Positions 8,811 to 18,957 of a DNA stretch of 53,902 nt are shown one piece after another; the first letter of the stretch is position 1, and each line of letters begins with the position of its first letter. This DNA comes from BJGO01 sp964640655 (GTDB taxonomy: Bacteria; Bacteroidota; Bacteroidia; Chitinophagales; UBA10324), in NCBI GenBank assembly GCA_964640655.1, contig CAZXFT010000020.1, forward strand, positions 1 to 53,902, in the 5' to 3' direction. The translations under genes and the position numbers were made by a program. Below the pieces are notes generated by a model. That model had not been told where the DNA came from and did no database searches. It saw only the letters and a list, made by a program, of their open reading frames with translations.

Positions 8811-8916
8811 GAAAAAAAAGAGGAAGAAAAGGGAGGTGGGGCAGGAAATGATTATTGAATAGCCGATATACTTGCCTACTATGAATTATTTTCGTTCGCT
8901 GTACACAATAATCCTG

Positions 8917-11900
8917 ATGAAATTTATTTACACCATTACGCTGCTTCTTATCACTGGTTTAAGCTATACTCAGGCTCAATCGCTGTATCCTCCCTTCTAT
9001 AACAAGAACCTGAACTTGCCGGAATGGGTACACGAAATGATGAGCGATAACCCAAACGTATATAAAACTCAAATGCTTTACCGCGATTATTATGAGAAGC
9101 ATCCTTTTGAGAAAAATAACTTCACTCAATATTACAAGAAGTGGATGCGCTATGCAATGTGGCATACCAATGACGCAGGTTTTATCGACCCCAACATAAA
9201 CGAACAACCTTTCCATAATTCACATCGTGGTGGTGGCAGCATATGGAGCAGCATAGGTCCGTTTGAAACACTTTGGGAACAAAATCAAATAGCCGCAAGC
9301 TGGCAGGTGAACATATACTGTATAGACCAGTCGATAAGTAACAACGATATATTGTATTGCATCACGGAAGGTGGTGAGATCTATAAAACTATCAACCACG
9401 GTAATACCTGGTTCTGTGTGTCGAGAAGTTATAATATGCCCAATGGCGAAGCCATTCAAATTCACCCGACAAATCCGGATATTGTTTATTTCGGGGGTGA
9501 CAATAACATCTTTAAAACAACTAATGGAGGTAATACCTGGGAAATCGTTTATACTTTGAGTGGTTTCAATTGCTCATCTATTATCATCAACAGCAACAAT
9601 CCCAACATTATTATGGCGTGCGGTGCTAAAGGTTTAATCCGCAGCACAGATGGCGGTACAAACTGGACATCATTATACACTACCCGTGTCTGGGATCTTG
9701 TCGTGAAGCCCGGTGATGCCAATACCGTGTATTGCGTGAAAACAAATACTGCACTGAACATCGCGGAGTTTTTTAAAAGCAACGATGGTGGAGCTACATT
9801 TAATATATTTAACAATGGCTGGTATAATGGCGGCACACAACCTCAGGATGGTGGTGCTCGTATAGGAGTTACTACGGCTAACCCTAATGTAATTTATGTG
9901 CACCTGATTGGCCAAAGTAAGGATGGCGACAACGGATTTATAGGAATATGGAAAAGCACAGATAGTGGCAACACCTGGGCCTTGCCTCACGGTCAGATAG
10001 GTGGACCTTATTCTTGCAGTGATGCCAACAGCAGCAGTACTTGCTCTTTTCCAAACATAACTACTATAGGTGCTACAGGAACATATCATCAGGGATTCTA
10101 TAATAGTGATATTGCTGTTTCAAGTACCGATGAAAATGAGTTGCTGATTGGTGGCTGTTCATTATGGCGCAGCAATGATGGTGCAGTTTCTTTCAGCGGT
10201 GTTGGTGGATATAGCGGACAGGTTGCGCGGGTGCACCCCGACATACAGGATATGCTGGTGCGTGGTGATGAAGTGTGGTTGTGTAGCGATGGTGGTATTA
10301 ATCTGAGCACAGATTTTTTTGCCACTCATCAAAGCAAAAAAAATGGTATCAGCGGCAGCGACTATTGGGGTTTTGATCAGGGATGGAATGAAGACGTGAT
10401 GGTGGGTGGTCGTTATCACAATGGCAATGCTGCCATGTTTGAGGGTTATCCAGGCGGTGTCAGCATCAGGCTTGGTGGGGGTGAGGCTCCAACAGGATAT
10501 ATTAATCCGGGTAACAATCGCTTTGCATACTTCAGCGATATCAGTAATCTGGAAATTCCGAATACGGTGGATGATGCCATTCACTGGCAAAATAATAGTG
10601 CTTTGTATCCAAATGAGAGTTACTGGAGTGCAGAGTTCAGTAATATGGTATTTGATCCGCGATGCTATAACACCGTGTGGATGGGTTACAAGAATAAAGT
10701 ATATAAAAGTACCGATGGCGGCATCAACTATAATGTAGTAACATCCTTTGGCACTGCTGAAGACGACTGGGTGACATGGATCGACATCAGCAGGAAAAAT
10801 CCGGATGTTCTTTATGCAGTGCATACGAAGTATTCAAACAACACCTCACAACTTTACCGCAGCAATAATGGTGGAATAACCTGGGTATCCTGTACGATGC
10901 CTCCCGGTTACAGTCGTATCACAGTAATGCAGTGTAGTCTTACAAATCCCGATGTGTTATGGATGGCTTATCGACAAGCATCGAACGGTCAAAAGATTTA
11001 TAAAAGTATGGATGGCGGTATAACCTGGACTAATCTGAGCAGTGCGTTGCTGAATGACCAAAGTATCGTAGCCATCATGCCTCAGGCCGGCACCAATGAC
11101 GGTGTTTATCTGGCAACATCAAGTACTGTGTTTTACAGAAGTAATGACATGAATGATTGGGAACCTTACCATGGAGGTCTTCCCTCACAAATCAGTACAC
11201 TAAAACTCAAACCTTTTTACAGAGATGGAAAAATTCGCTTGGCGAGTTATGGTAAAGGTATATGGGAGGCCCCACTATTCGAACCTGTTGTGGAACCCAT
11301 CTGTGATATTATCGTGGACAAAATGAGTGCCTCCTGCATTGGGGACACGTTTTATTTTGATGATTACAGCACCCTGCTTCACGATGGTGCACAATGGAGC
11401 TGGACTTTTGAAGGAGGAATTCCGGCAACGAGCAACAACAGAAATCCGAAAGTGGTGTTTAACGGCAACGGACCTCATTTAGTTAGTCTTACGGTTACTG
11501 ATAACAATAGCAACAGCGCAACCGACACCTTATCGGTTTTCATCAATCCACTAACAACTGTCGATATCGCCGAAGGATTTGAAAACGGGTTTCCGCCCGG
11601 TGGCTGGAAAGCATACTCCACACCGAACGGTGCTCCCAACTGGCAACTTAATACTGATGTTGGTGGTTATGGACAGAGTGCATCGTGTATGAGCATTAAC
11701 AACTACTATAATGACGGACAAGGTTCATACGACGATATAGGTGTGGCGGTAAACTTGAATAACTACCTTTCAGCATACCTTACTTTCGATGTAGCCTATG
11801 CACGATATAGCGATGCATACATTGACTCGCTGGCTATCTTAGTAAGCACGGATTGCGGTTTAACATTTACTGAACTCTACAAAAAAGGCAGCACTGCGTT

Positions 11901-12354
11901 AGCTACAGCACCGGATTACAGCGCAGATGTGTTTGTTCCTGATAATTCACAGTGGCGCACCGATACGGTTCAACTGCAAGCATTCACAGGCATAGATCAT
12001 GTGATTATCGCGTTCAGAAATATTGCGAATTATGGCCAGCCTGTTTATATCGATAATGTAAATCTACAAGGCACCTTGAATGCGGCGAGTACGAATAATA
12101 TTATTGAAGGACAAACTAAACTTTACCCGAGCCTGCTGAGCAGAGGTGATAATGTTTATGTGGAATTACCGGCTAACAGTGGTGCGGTAAAGATGATGCT
12201 GTACGATATCAATGGTAGGGTATTACTCACACAGCATTTGAGTAATGCAAACAATCAGATCTCATTGCCAGATCAAATTGGTTCGGGAACGTATCATATC
12301 AAATTAATGGGTGAGCGTTTTATAACGCAGCATAAGTTGGTGGTTGGAAAGTAA
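8917..12354 (+). CDS. large secreted Asp-box (BNR/sortilin-like) protein with PKD and T9SS type A sorting domain
   Basis: 1145 residues from the ATG at 8917, which gives a clean signal peptide MKFIYTITLLLITGLSYTQA; ATG 8881 and TTG 8872 are upstream in-frame alternatives. Residues about 60-800 hold at least eight Asp-box repeats, such as KTTNGGNTWEIV, RSTDGGTNWTSL, KSTDGGINYNVV and KSMDGGITWTNL, which in sialidases and VPS10/sortilin proteins mark beta-propeller blades. A PKD domain (SWTFEGGIPA) follows at about 830-890, then a MAM/jelly-roll-like region. The final 80 residues are a type A sorting domain (KLYPSLLSRGDNV, 'LYDINGRVLLTQHL'), with the usual 'YPNP' altered to 'YPSL'. Probably a cell-surface or released protein; sialidase catalytic residues are not evident. 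Confidence 0.88.
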   Translation: MKFIYTITLLLITGLSYTQAQSLYPPFYNKNLNLPEWVHEMMSDNPNVYKTQMLYRDYYEKHPFEKNNFTQYYKKWMRYAMWHTNDAGFIDPNINEQPFHNSHRGGGSIWSSIGPFETLWEQNQIAASWQVNIYCIDQSISNNDILYCITEGGEIYKTINHGNTWFCVSRSYNMPNGEAIQIHPTNPDIVYFGGDNNIFKTTNGGNTWEIVYTLSGFNCSSIIINSNNPNIIMACGAKGLIRSTDGGTNWTSLYTTRVWDLVVKPGDANTVYCVKTNTALNIAEFFKSNDGGATFNIFNNGWYNGGTQPQDGGARIGVTTANPNVIYVHLIGQSKDGDNGFIGIWKSTDSGNTWALPHGQIGGPYSCSDANSSSTCSFPNITTIGATGTYHQGFYNSDIAVSSTDENELLIGGCSLWRSNDGAVSFSGVGGYSGQVARVHPDIQDMLVRGDEVWLCSDGGINLSTDFFATHQSKKNGISGSDYWGFDQGWNEDVMVGGRYHNGNAAMFEGYPGGVSIRLGGGEAPTGYINPGNNRFAYFSDISNLEIPNTVDDAIHWQNNSALYPNESYWSAEFSNMVFDPRCYNTVWMGYKNKVYKSTDGGINYNVVTSFGTAEDDWVTWIDISRKNPDVLYAVHTKYSNNTSQLYRSNNGGITWVSCTMPPGYSRITVMQCSLTNPDVLWMAYRQASNGQKIYKSMDGGITWTNLSSALLNDQSIVAIMPQAGTNDGVYLATSSTVFYRSNDMNDWEPYHGGLPSQISTLKLKPFYRDGKIRLASYGKGIWEAPLFEPVVEPICDIIVDKMSASCIGDTFYFDDYSTLLHDGAQWSWTFEGGIPATSNNRNPKVVFNGNGPHLVSLTVTDNNSNSATDTLSVFINPLTTVDIAEGFENGFPPGGWKAYSTPNGAPNWQLNTDVGGYGQSASCMSINNYYNDGQGSYDDIGVAVNLNNYLSAYLTFDVAYARYSDAYIDSLAILVSTDCGLTFTELYKKGSTALATAPDYSADVFVPDNSQWRTDTVQLQAFTGIDHVIIAFRNIANYGQPVYIDNVNLQGTLNAASTNNIIEGQTKLYPSLLSRGDNVYVELPANSGAVKMMLYDINGRVLLTQHLSNANNQISLPDQIGSGTYHIKLMGERFITQHKLVVGK

Positions 12355-12414
12355 ATAGCATTATTCATATTAGATGTAACCGGTATATTGGGTATTACCT
12401 AACTCAAGAGAATA

Positions 12415-12450
12415 AAAAAAAGCGCACCTTATATTGAGGTGCGCCTTTTA
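12415..12450. terminator. bidirectional terminator (copy 1 of a near-identical pair)
   Basis: Stem GCGCACCT (12422-12429) pairs with AGGTGCGC (12437-12444) around a 7-base loop. It has an A-run on the left and TTTT on the right, so it can act on both convergent genes. Its core differs at only two positions from the hairpin at 15393-15423. Confidence 0.8.
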
Positions 12451-12497
12451 ATAAATACAGCTAACTTTTTGTGTCAACTGAGTTGACTAAACATACC

Positions 12498-14144
12498 TTA
12501 TTGCTTAATCAGTTTTGTGTCGAAGTAAACTACACCATTTCGATTTACACTAAGATGATACATACCGGAAGCTAGTGACTGAATATTCTTTTCTGATGTG
12601 AAAGGATATTCTTCTCTTAGCACTTCGCGTCCTAAAACATCCGTGATTACAAGCAAATCACCAACTTGAATAGCAGTACTTCTGATAAAGAAAATCCCAT
12701 TATTGGGATTAGGATAAACAGTAATTGCTTGAAGTGTTCCTATTTGTTCAATACCATCAATAACAACATTTACTTCAGCCGAAGTAGCTGATTCACAACC
12801 GAACTCGTTGAAAACAACAACTGAGTAAAGTCCATTTGATACAGCTGTAAAAGTTTGATTGGTGGCCCCTGAGATTGGACTGCCATTTAAATACCATTGA
12901 TAGGATGTGCCGCTTATTGAGGAACTTAAATTCACAATTCCATTAACTTGAACAATGGGAGTTTCCGGTACAGGAATCACAGTAATTACCTGAGATGCAG
13001 TTCCGGTGCATGAGTTGCCATCGGTTCCGTTTACTACATATGTTGTGGTGTTAGCAGGTGTTGGCGTAACAGTTACATTAGTACCTAAACCATTATTCCA
13101 TTGATATGTGTTGGCTCCGCTGGCTGTTAAAGAACTATTTTCTCCTGAACAGATGGAGTCCTGGTTTGTAGAAATTGTTACAACAGGGTTTTGATTTACT
13201 GTAACCAAGACAGTATCGGTTGCTGAACAGTTAGCAGCGTTAGTTCCAATAACGGTATAGGTAGTTGAAACAGTAGGTGATACGTTGACTATAGCGTTGT
13301 TACCTAATGAGTTGCTCCACTGATATGTATCAGCACCATTCGCAGTAAGCGATGTGGATGCGCCATTACAAATGGAAGTATTATTCGCAGATGCGGATAC
13401 TGATGGATTTGCATTTACAGTTACAGCGACTGTTTGTGTATTTGAGCATGCCCCATTGACACCGGTAACAGAGTAAGTTGTATTTAATGTTGGTGAAACT
13501 GACACACTTGCACCTGTAGTAGAACTCAAACCTGCAGAAGGGGACCAAGTATATGCATTAGCGTTACTTGCACTTACATCGATTGATTGACCTTGACAAA
13601 TATTTATGGTGCCATTGGATAAACTGATGGTAAAGTTGGAGCAGCTAGTAATATCTATACCCTGTACATAATTGGTATGACTCCATCGACCCAATACATC
13701 AAGACTTCTGATAAATAGCGTGTATGTGCCGGGAACAGGTGGATTTTGCAAAACAAAGTTTCCGTTATTGATATCAGTAGTTACAACGGAGAAGGTAGTA
13801 TCTGAGGCATTGCCAAAACCCGGGTCGGTATTGCCCCAGTAATATTCCAGTCGATCTAAATTGTAAACCGCTGTATCAGAAACATAGAGTGAATGAAAGT
13901 TGGTGTGACTCCATTTTCCGGAAGCATCCATAGAACGAATGCCTATTATATGAAACCCGGTACTTAATGCAGGAACCGGAAAACTGAAATTGCTGACGTC
14001 CGGTGATGTGGGCAATCCGTTGATATTAATAGCATTGCCGACACCGGGTTCGGTATCCACCCAATATTCCATACGAGAAATATTCTGTGCGAAGGTGTTG
14101 CCGGTTGCAATGATAGCGAGTAGCGTGATTAAAATATTTTTCAT
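12498..14144 (-). CDS. secreted Ig/PKD-like repeat protein with T9SS type A sorting domain
   Basis: 548 residues. Signal peptide at 1-19 (ends NTFAQ). Residues about 20-165 hold two related repeats of about 75 residues, one starting RMEYWVDTEPGVGNA and the other RLEYYWGNTDPGFGNA, each ending 'WSHTN', a module seen in Bacteroidota surface proteins. Three PKD/Ig-like repeats of about 80 residues follow (for example SICNGASTSLTANGADTYQW), then an Ig-like 'YQWYLNGSPISGATNQTF' module. The last 75 residues are a type A sorting domain (ITVYPNPNNGIFFI, 'DVLGREVLREEY', 'GMYHLSV'). It begins 26 bp after the beta-helix gene and is probably its operon partner. Likely adhesive or structural. Confidence 0.88.
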   Translation of the reverse strand: MKNILITLLAIIATGNTFAQNISRMEYWVDTEPGVGNAININGLPTSPDVSNFSFPVPALSTGFHIIGIRSMDASGKWSHTNFHSLYVSDTAVYNLDRLEYYWGNTDPGFGNASDTTFSVVTTDINNGNFVLQNPPVPGTYTLFIRSLDVLGRWSHTNYVQGIDITSCSNFTISLSNGTINICQGQSIDVSASNANAYTWSPSAGLSSTTGASVSVSPTLNTTYSVTGVNGACSNTQTVAVTVNANPSVSASANNTSICNGASTSLTANGADTYQWSNSLGNNAIVNVSPTVSTTYTVIGTNAANCSATDTVLVTVNQNPVVTISTNQDSICSGENSSLTASGANTYQWNNGLGTNVTVTPTPANTTTYVVNGTDGNSCTGTASQVITVIPVPETPIVQVNGIVNLSSSISGTSYQWYLNGSPISGATNQTFTAVSNGLYSVVVFNEFGCESATSAEVNVVIDGIEQIGTLQAITVYPNPNNGIFFIRSTAIQVGDLLVITDVLGREVLREEYPFTSEKNIQSLASGMYHLSVNRNGVVYFDTKLIKQ

Positions 14145-14170
14145 AACCTGTTTATTTTTTTGGTTTCAGA

Positions 14171-15226
14171 TTAATCGTTGCTTCGCGTACTCAAGTTGAT
14201 ATTGATAGTGCCGCCTTGAACGGACTGAGCAGGTGCATTGATCATATAGATAGTAGGAATATTTGGAATACCGCTTAACTTGTAAGGATCAATACCACCA
14301 AAAATTCCTGTTTGAATATTTGTGGCTGTCATATAGCACTCAGGGCATAAAGCAATAGTGTTCACATTCAACTTAAAGTCTGTTGAGCCTGTGGTGTTCG
14401 GAAATACGTCAGCAACAGGGGATTTAATTTTATTGGTATTTCCGATAATATCAAGCCACGTAGGCATTACAGTAGCCACAAATAAATTATAGTTGACATT
14501 GTTGATAGAATTATTGTTCTGTTGAAATGTGCCGCCTTTGATAATGTTGTATTTGAACTCCATATTTGAACTCCAACAATTTAGATTAGTGTTAAAGACA
14601 CAATGTGTAACATTTCCTTGTGCATTGCCCACTTCGTCAATTCCTGCAGAACTAATATTTACAACACCTGAGAAATAGCAATTAGAAATATTCAAGCCAT
14701 TTATCGGTCCAACACCATTATTTGGAACGCTTATGCCACCACAATAACATTGCTTGATGGAAATGTTATTCAAAATGGTTGAAGGATCAGATGGATTCTG
14801 GAAAGTTATTCCATCTTCTATGTAGCAACGTTCAATTCGAATATTGCTGGCATTGATATTTATTCGAGCTGCTTGGTTGTCGGCAACACGAATGCCGGTT
14901 ATTAAAGTACCCGAAGCACCTGAGTTTAGAGTAATATTATTGATTGTTGCAGGGGTATTATTTTTCTGTAAGCCGGGATTTTCATTTAAAAAGTATCCCG
15001 GGCCAATAATGGTCAATGGAATATTTAATGTAATAAAGCCGTAACCTACGCCACTGGCTTCAACATGTATGGTGTCGTTTGGTGAAGATGCTGCAATACA
15101 GGTTGCAAGATTTGTGTAGTTAGCGCCAAATCCCTGATTGTTTACGCGACGAATGGTGGCAGATGACTGAGTTGTTGTAAAAGCAATAGCTACAACAAGA
15201 AGGATGAGCGAATGAATTGTTTTCAT
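14171..15226 (-). CDS. secreted right-handed parallel beta-helix protein
   Basis: 351 residues. Signal peptide at about 1-23 (ends SSATIRR region). The body shows short Asn/Ile-rich rungs (NNITLNS, NASNIRIERCYIED, NNISIKQCYC, NGLNISNCYFSG) typical of a right-handed parallel beta-helix, the fold of pectate lyases and many surface proteins. No lyase catalytic residues are recognised. It has no T9SS sorting domain; its tail ends PAQSVQGGTININLSTRSN, so it may be exported to the periplasm or attached to its neighbour. It is the first gene of a two-gene minus-strand unit bounded on both sides by near-identical terminator hairpins. Confidence 0.75.
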   Translation of the reverse strand: MKTIHSLILLVVAIAFTTTQSSATIRRVNNQGFGANYTNLATCIAASSPNDTIHVEASGVGYGFITLNIPLTIIGPGYFLNENPGLQKNNTPATINNITLNSGASGTLITGIRVADNQAARININASNIRIERCYIEDGITFQNPSDPSTILNNISIKQCYCGGISVPNNGVGPINGLNISNCYFSGVVNISSAGIDEVGNAQGNVTHCVFNTNLNCWSSNMEFKYNIIKGGTFQQNNNSINNVNYNLFVATVMPTWLDIIGNTNKIKSPVADVFPNTTGSTDFKLNVNTIALCPECYMTATNIQTGIFGGIDPYKLSGIPNIPTIYMINAPAQSVQGGTININLSTRSND

Positions 15227-15390
15227 GTATTAGATTGTTTATTGAATAGTGTATAAATGGGTTTATGAATGATTAAATATTGAGTTAGCGGAATTGATAA
15301 GGGTTGGAGTTGAGTTTGGGTGGCACCAAAGTACACTTTATACTTAAATTTACCATTGCCAATTAGATATTACATAACTACAAAGAATCA

Positions 15391-15424
15391 AAAAAGGCGC
15401 ACCTTAAATTGTGGTGCGCCTTTA
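15391..15424. terminator. bidirectional terminator (copy 2) downstream of icd
   Basis: Stem AAAGGCGCACC (15393-15403) pairs with GGTGCGCCTTT (15413-15423) around a 9-base loop. It lies 22 bp past the icd stop on the minus strand, with an A-rich flank that reads as T's downstream of icd. Its core GCGCACCTT-AATTG-GGTGCGCC is nearly the same as the hairpin at 12415-12450. Confidence 0.8.
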
Positions 15425-15445
15425 TAATTCATTCAACTTAGACGT

Positions 15446-16747
15446 TTACATATTCTTAATAATCTCATCACCAAACTCAGAGCATTTTAACAAGGTCGCT
15501 CCTTCCATCAAGCGTTCAAAGTCGTAGGTTACACGCTTAGCGGCAATGGATCGTTCGATACCACGATAAATTAAATCCGCCGCTTCAATCCATCCAAGGT
15601 GTTCCATCATCATAGCGCCACTTAAAATTACTGAACCCGGATTTACCTTATCCTGATTGGCGTATTTAGGTGCAGTGCCGTGCGTAGCTTCAAAAATGGC
15701 ATGGCCGGTAACATAATTGATGTTGGCACCCGGCGCAATACCAATACCTCCAACCTGAGCCGCGAGTGCATCGCTTAAATAATCGCCATTTAGATTTGGT
15801 GTTGCGATAACATCAAAATCTTCAGGGCGTGTTAGTACCTGCTGGAGCGTGATATCGGCTATAGCATCTTTTATAATCATACCTGCCCCCGGTTTACCTT
15901 CAGGAATTCTGCACCAAGGTCCACCGTCTATTTCAACGGCACCAAACATTTCTTTGGCAACACGGTAACACCAATCGCGAAAAGCACCTTCGGTAAATTT
16001 CATGATATTTCCCTTATGAACGATGGTTACATTTTTACGCTTGTGTTTAATTGCGTATGCAATAGCCGAATGAATCAAGCGCTCTGATCCTAAGTAAGAG
16101 ATTGGCTTTATTCCTATACCAACTTCAACCTGATTATTGCGCGCTGATGCGCCAACGGTTTCCAATTGTTTTTGCCAGGCGTCGCCGGCTTCTTTGGTGC
16201 CAAAGCGAATTTTTTTAAATTCTTTTGGGAATGTATCGGCAAATAGTTTTAAAAACTTGGCATTGTCCTCGGTTCCTGCAGCGTATTCAATGCCGGCATA
16301 GATGTCTTCCGTGTTTTCGCGAAAGATGACCATATCCACCGCGCCGGGATTTTTAACCGGAGAAGGAACACCGCTAAACCATCGTACCGGACGAAGACAT
16401 ACATATAAATCTAGAATCTGGCGCAAGGCTACATTCAATGAACGTATGCCCCCACCTACCGGAGTGGTTAAGGGCCCTTTAATTCCAACAATATATTCGC
16501 GAAAGGCCTCCAATGTTTCGTCAGGCAGCCAGTTGTTGGTTTGATTAAAAGCCTTTTCTCCGGCCAATACTTCTTTCCAAACTATCTTCTTGGTGCCATT
16601 GTAAGCCTTTGCTACCGCGGCATCCATCACACGCACACTGGCGCGCCAGATATCCGGTCCTGTACCGTCTCCTTCAATAAATGGAATTATAGGGTCGTTG
16701 GGAACATTCAATTTCCCATTTTGCATGGATATTTTATTACCTGACAT
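15446..16747 (-). CDS. icd: isocitrate dehydrogenase, NADP-type
   Basis: 433 residues; E. coli Icd has 416. Converts isocitrate to 2-oxoglutarate and CO2 in the TCA cycle. The substrate-site loop 'GGGIRSLNVALRQ' and the Asp-rich metal site 'NLNGDYLSDALAAQ' are intact. The NADP-specificity residues match E. coli with a constant offset of 17: Lys361, Tyr362, Val368, Tyr408 and Arg412 (in ATHGTAPKYANQDKVNPGS and VTYDFERLM). It is divergent from ligA, with 107 bp between starts. A minus-strand TATATTTA about 35 bp upstream resembles a -7 box. A second isocitrate dehydrogenase with NAD-type residues is at 20310-21785. Confidence 0.95.
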   Translation of the reverse strand: MSGNKISMQNGKLNVPNDPIIPFIEGDGTGPDIWRASVRVMDAAVAKAYNGTKKIVWKEVLAGEKAFNQTNNWLPDETLEAFREYIVGIKGPLTTPVGGGIRSLNVALRQILDLYVCLRPVRWFSGVPSPVKNPGAVDMVIFRENTEDIYAGIEYAAGTEDNAKFLKLFADTFPKEFKKIRFGTKEAGDAWQKQLETVGASARNNQVEVGIGIKPISYLGSERLIHSAIAYAIKHKRKNVTIVHKGNIMKFTEGAFRDWCYRVAKEMFGAVEIDGGPWCRIPEGKPGAGMIIKDAIADITLQQVLTRPEDFDVIATPNLNGDYLSDALAAQVGGIGIAPGANINYVTGHAIFEATHGTAPKYANQDKVNPGSVILSGAMMMEHLGWIEAADLIYRGIERSIAAKRVTYDFERLMEGATLLKCSEFGDEIIKNM

Positions 16748-16854
16748 GTGTTTTGATTACTGATTTAGGTGAGGGGGTAAATATAGAAGAATGCAACTTA
16801 TTGAAACATGATAAAACTCATGTGAGCTTGTTTAATTTGCAGCGGTTATCCAAA

Positions 16855-18948
16855 ATGAACAGTACTGATAAAGATATCATCCATCAAACGCATCTCGTTT
16901 TAAATCAATTGCAAAAGAGTGCATTTGAGATAACAATTGAATCATTAGAAAAACTCCGAAACCTGATTTGTTTCCACGAACGCAGATACTATGTGCTCGA
17001 TCAGCCGGTGATATCTGACTTTGAATATGATCAACTGTTTCATGCATTAAAACAAATTGAGGCCGAACATCCCGAATGGATTACTCCCGATTCACCTACA
17101 CAACGAATTGCTTCAGGACTAACCAAAGATTTTCCGCAGGTTACGCATCTGGCTCCAATGCTCTCACTCGATAATTCATACAATGCCGAAGACCTCAAAG
17201 ATTGGGACAGAAGGGTGCGCGATTTAACCGGAGAGCAAACCATTACATATACCGTTGAACCTAAGTATGATGGTGCCGGCATTTCACTGGTGTATGAAAA
17301 CAACTTATTTGCACGCGGAGCTACACGTGGCGATGGCAGCGTTGGAGATGATATTACCATCAATTTGAAACAACTCAGGAGCATTCCGCTCTCCGCATCG
17401 TTTTCAGAAAAGCAAATACGACGTATTGAAATACGCGGCGAAGTGGTGATAAATAAAAACAACTTTAAAAAACTGAACCAAAAGTTGATAGAAGACGGTG
17501 CTACCCCTTTTGCCAATCCGCGCAATGCTGCGAGTGGCGGCCTACGTATGAAAAACCCCAACGAAGTGGCTGCTCGTAAGATGGAAGCATTTTTATATCA
17601 CATCAGTGTAGCGGTGGGTATTCAGGGAGAGAATGCTTTAGGCAATATTATTCCAAGTCATTACGATGCTATAAAACTGTTGCACGAAAATGGGTTTAAC
17701 ACACCATTCAGTGAGATAAAGAAAGTGGAAGGAATAAACGCAGTGATAGAAGCGTGCATGGATTTTAATGCTCGTAGAAATAGCCTGCCATATGAAGTAG
17801 ATGGGCTCGTGATTAAAGTGAGTGATATTCATTTGCAGCAGAAATGTGGTTACACATCGCATCATCCCCGATGGGCCATAGCCTATAAGTTTGCCGCACA
17901 GCAGGCAACCACACGTTTGCTTAAAGTAGAATTTCAGGTAGGCCGCACCGGTGCCATAACTCCGGTAGCAAAGTTAGAGCCCGTAGAGTTGGCAGGTGTT
18001 ACAGTATCGAGTGTGTCAATGTTTAATGCCGACTTCATTCAGGAAAAAGATATTCAGCTCAATGATCTTGTACTGGTGGAGCGCGCAGGTGATGTGATAC
18101 CTTACATCGTTAAACCTATTGCAGAAGCACGTGATGGCTCGCAAAGCAAGATTCGTTTTCCTCATCAGTGTCCATCGTGCGAAAGCACATTATTCAAGCC
18201 TGAAGAAGAGGCTAACTGGCGTTGTATCAACTATCATTGTCCTGCACAGGTTGCAGAGCGCCTGATACATTTTGTTTCAAAAGATGCTATGGACATTAAA
18301 GGGTTAGGCGCTGCCATCATTGACGAGTTTATTCAGAATAAATTGCTTTTTGATATACCCGGAATTTATCAACTCGACTTTGGTAAAATTTCACAACTGG
18401 AAGGATGGAAAGAAAAGAGCCTTAACAACCTGAAGCGCGCTATTGAAGAATCTAAACAACAACCTTTGCATCGTTTGTTGTTTGCTCTTGGAATTCGTTT
18501 CGTTGGCGAAACCACCGCCAAAAAATTGGCAGAGCAAATTCAAGACATTAGCGATTTAGAGCAGTGGAGTATGGAACAGTTGCAGAGCATAGAAGATATA
18601 GGTCCAAAAGCTGCACAAAGCATTTTCGAATTTTTTCATCAACAAGAAAATATCAGAATGATAATGTTGCTGAGAAATTTTGGTGTTAATACAAAACAAA
18701 GCGAAAGGAAGAACGAAGGAAAACTCTCCGGAAAAACATTATTATTTACCGGTACACTAAGCATGAAACGTAGCGAGGCTGAAGCACTGGCCGAAAAACA
18801 CGGAGGAAAAATTATAGGTGGTGTAAGCGCGAAACTCAATTATTTAGTAGTAGGTGAAGATGCCGGAAGTAAACTGGACAAAGCCCGTAAACTAGGAACA
18901 GTAGCCATTCTCAGTGAAGATGATTTTAAAAAATTGATTTATGAATAA
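16855..18948 (+). CDS. ligA: NAD-dependent DNA ligase LigA
   Basis: 697 residues from the ATG at 16855; the frame is open to a TTG at 16753, but the extra 34 residues have no counterpart in the family, where domain Ia begins near here. LigA seals nicks in replication and repair. Domain Ia has the YYxxDxPxxSDxxYD pattern (YYVLDQPVISDFEYDQLF). The adenylation lysine is Lys137 in 'VEPKYDGAGISL'. The OB fold carries 'EFQVGRTGAITPVAKLEPV', followed by the Cys4 zinc finger (CPSCESTLF... CINYHCPAQ), helix-hairpin-helix region and a C-terminal BRCT domain (LLFTGTLSMKRSEAEALAEK). It appears to head an operon with the two sbt genes. Confidence 0.96.
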   Translation: MNSTDKDIIHQTHLVLNQLQKSAFEITIESLEKLRNLICFHERRYYVLDQPVISDFEYDQLFHALKQIEAEHPEWITPDSPTQRIASGLTKDFPQVTHLAPMLSLDNSYNAEDLKDWDRRVRDLTGEQTITYTVEPKYDGAGISLVYENNLFARGATRGDGSVGDDITINLKQLRSIPLSASFSEKQIRRIEIRGEVVINKNNFKKLNQKLIEDGATPFANPRNAASGGLRMKNPNEVAARKMEAFLYHISVAVGIQGENALGNIIPSHYDAIKLLHENGFNTPFSEIKKVEGINAVIEACMDFNARRNSLPYEVDGLVIKVSDIHLQQKCGYTSHHPRWAIAYKFAAQQATTRLLKVEFQVGRTGAITPVAKLEPVELAGVTVSSVSMFNADFIQEKDIQLNDLVLVERAGDVIPYIVKPIAEARDGSQSKIRFPHQCPSCESTLFKPEEEANWRCINYHCPAQVAERLIHFVSKDAMDIKGLGAAIIDEFIQNKLLFDIPGIYQLDFGKISQLEGWKEKSLNNLKRAIEESKQQPLHRLLFALGIRFVGETTAKKLAEQIQDISDLEQWSMEQLQSIEDIGPKAAQSIFEFFHQQENIRMIMLLRNFGVNTKQSERKNEGKLSGKTLLFTGTLSMKRSEAEALAEKHGGKIIGGVSAKLNYLVVGEDAGSKLDKARKLGTVAILSEDDFKKLIYE

Positions 18949-18957
18949 TTGTTTCAG

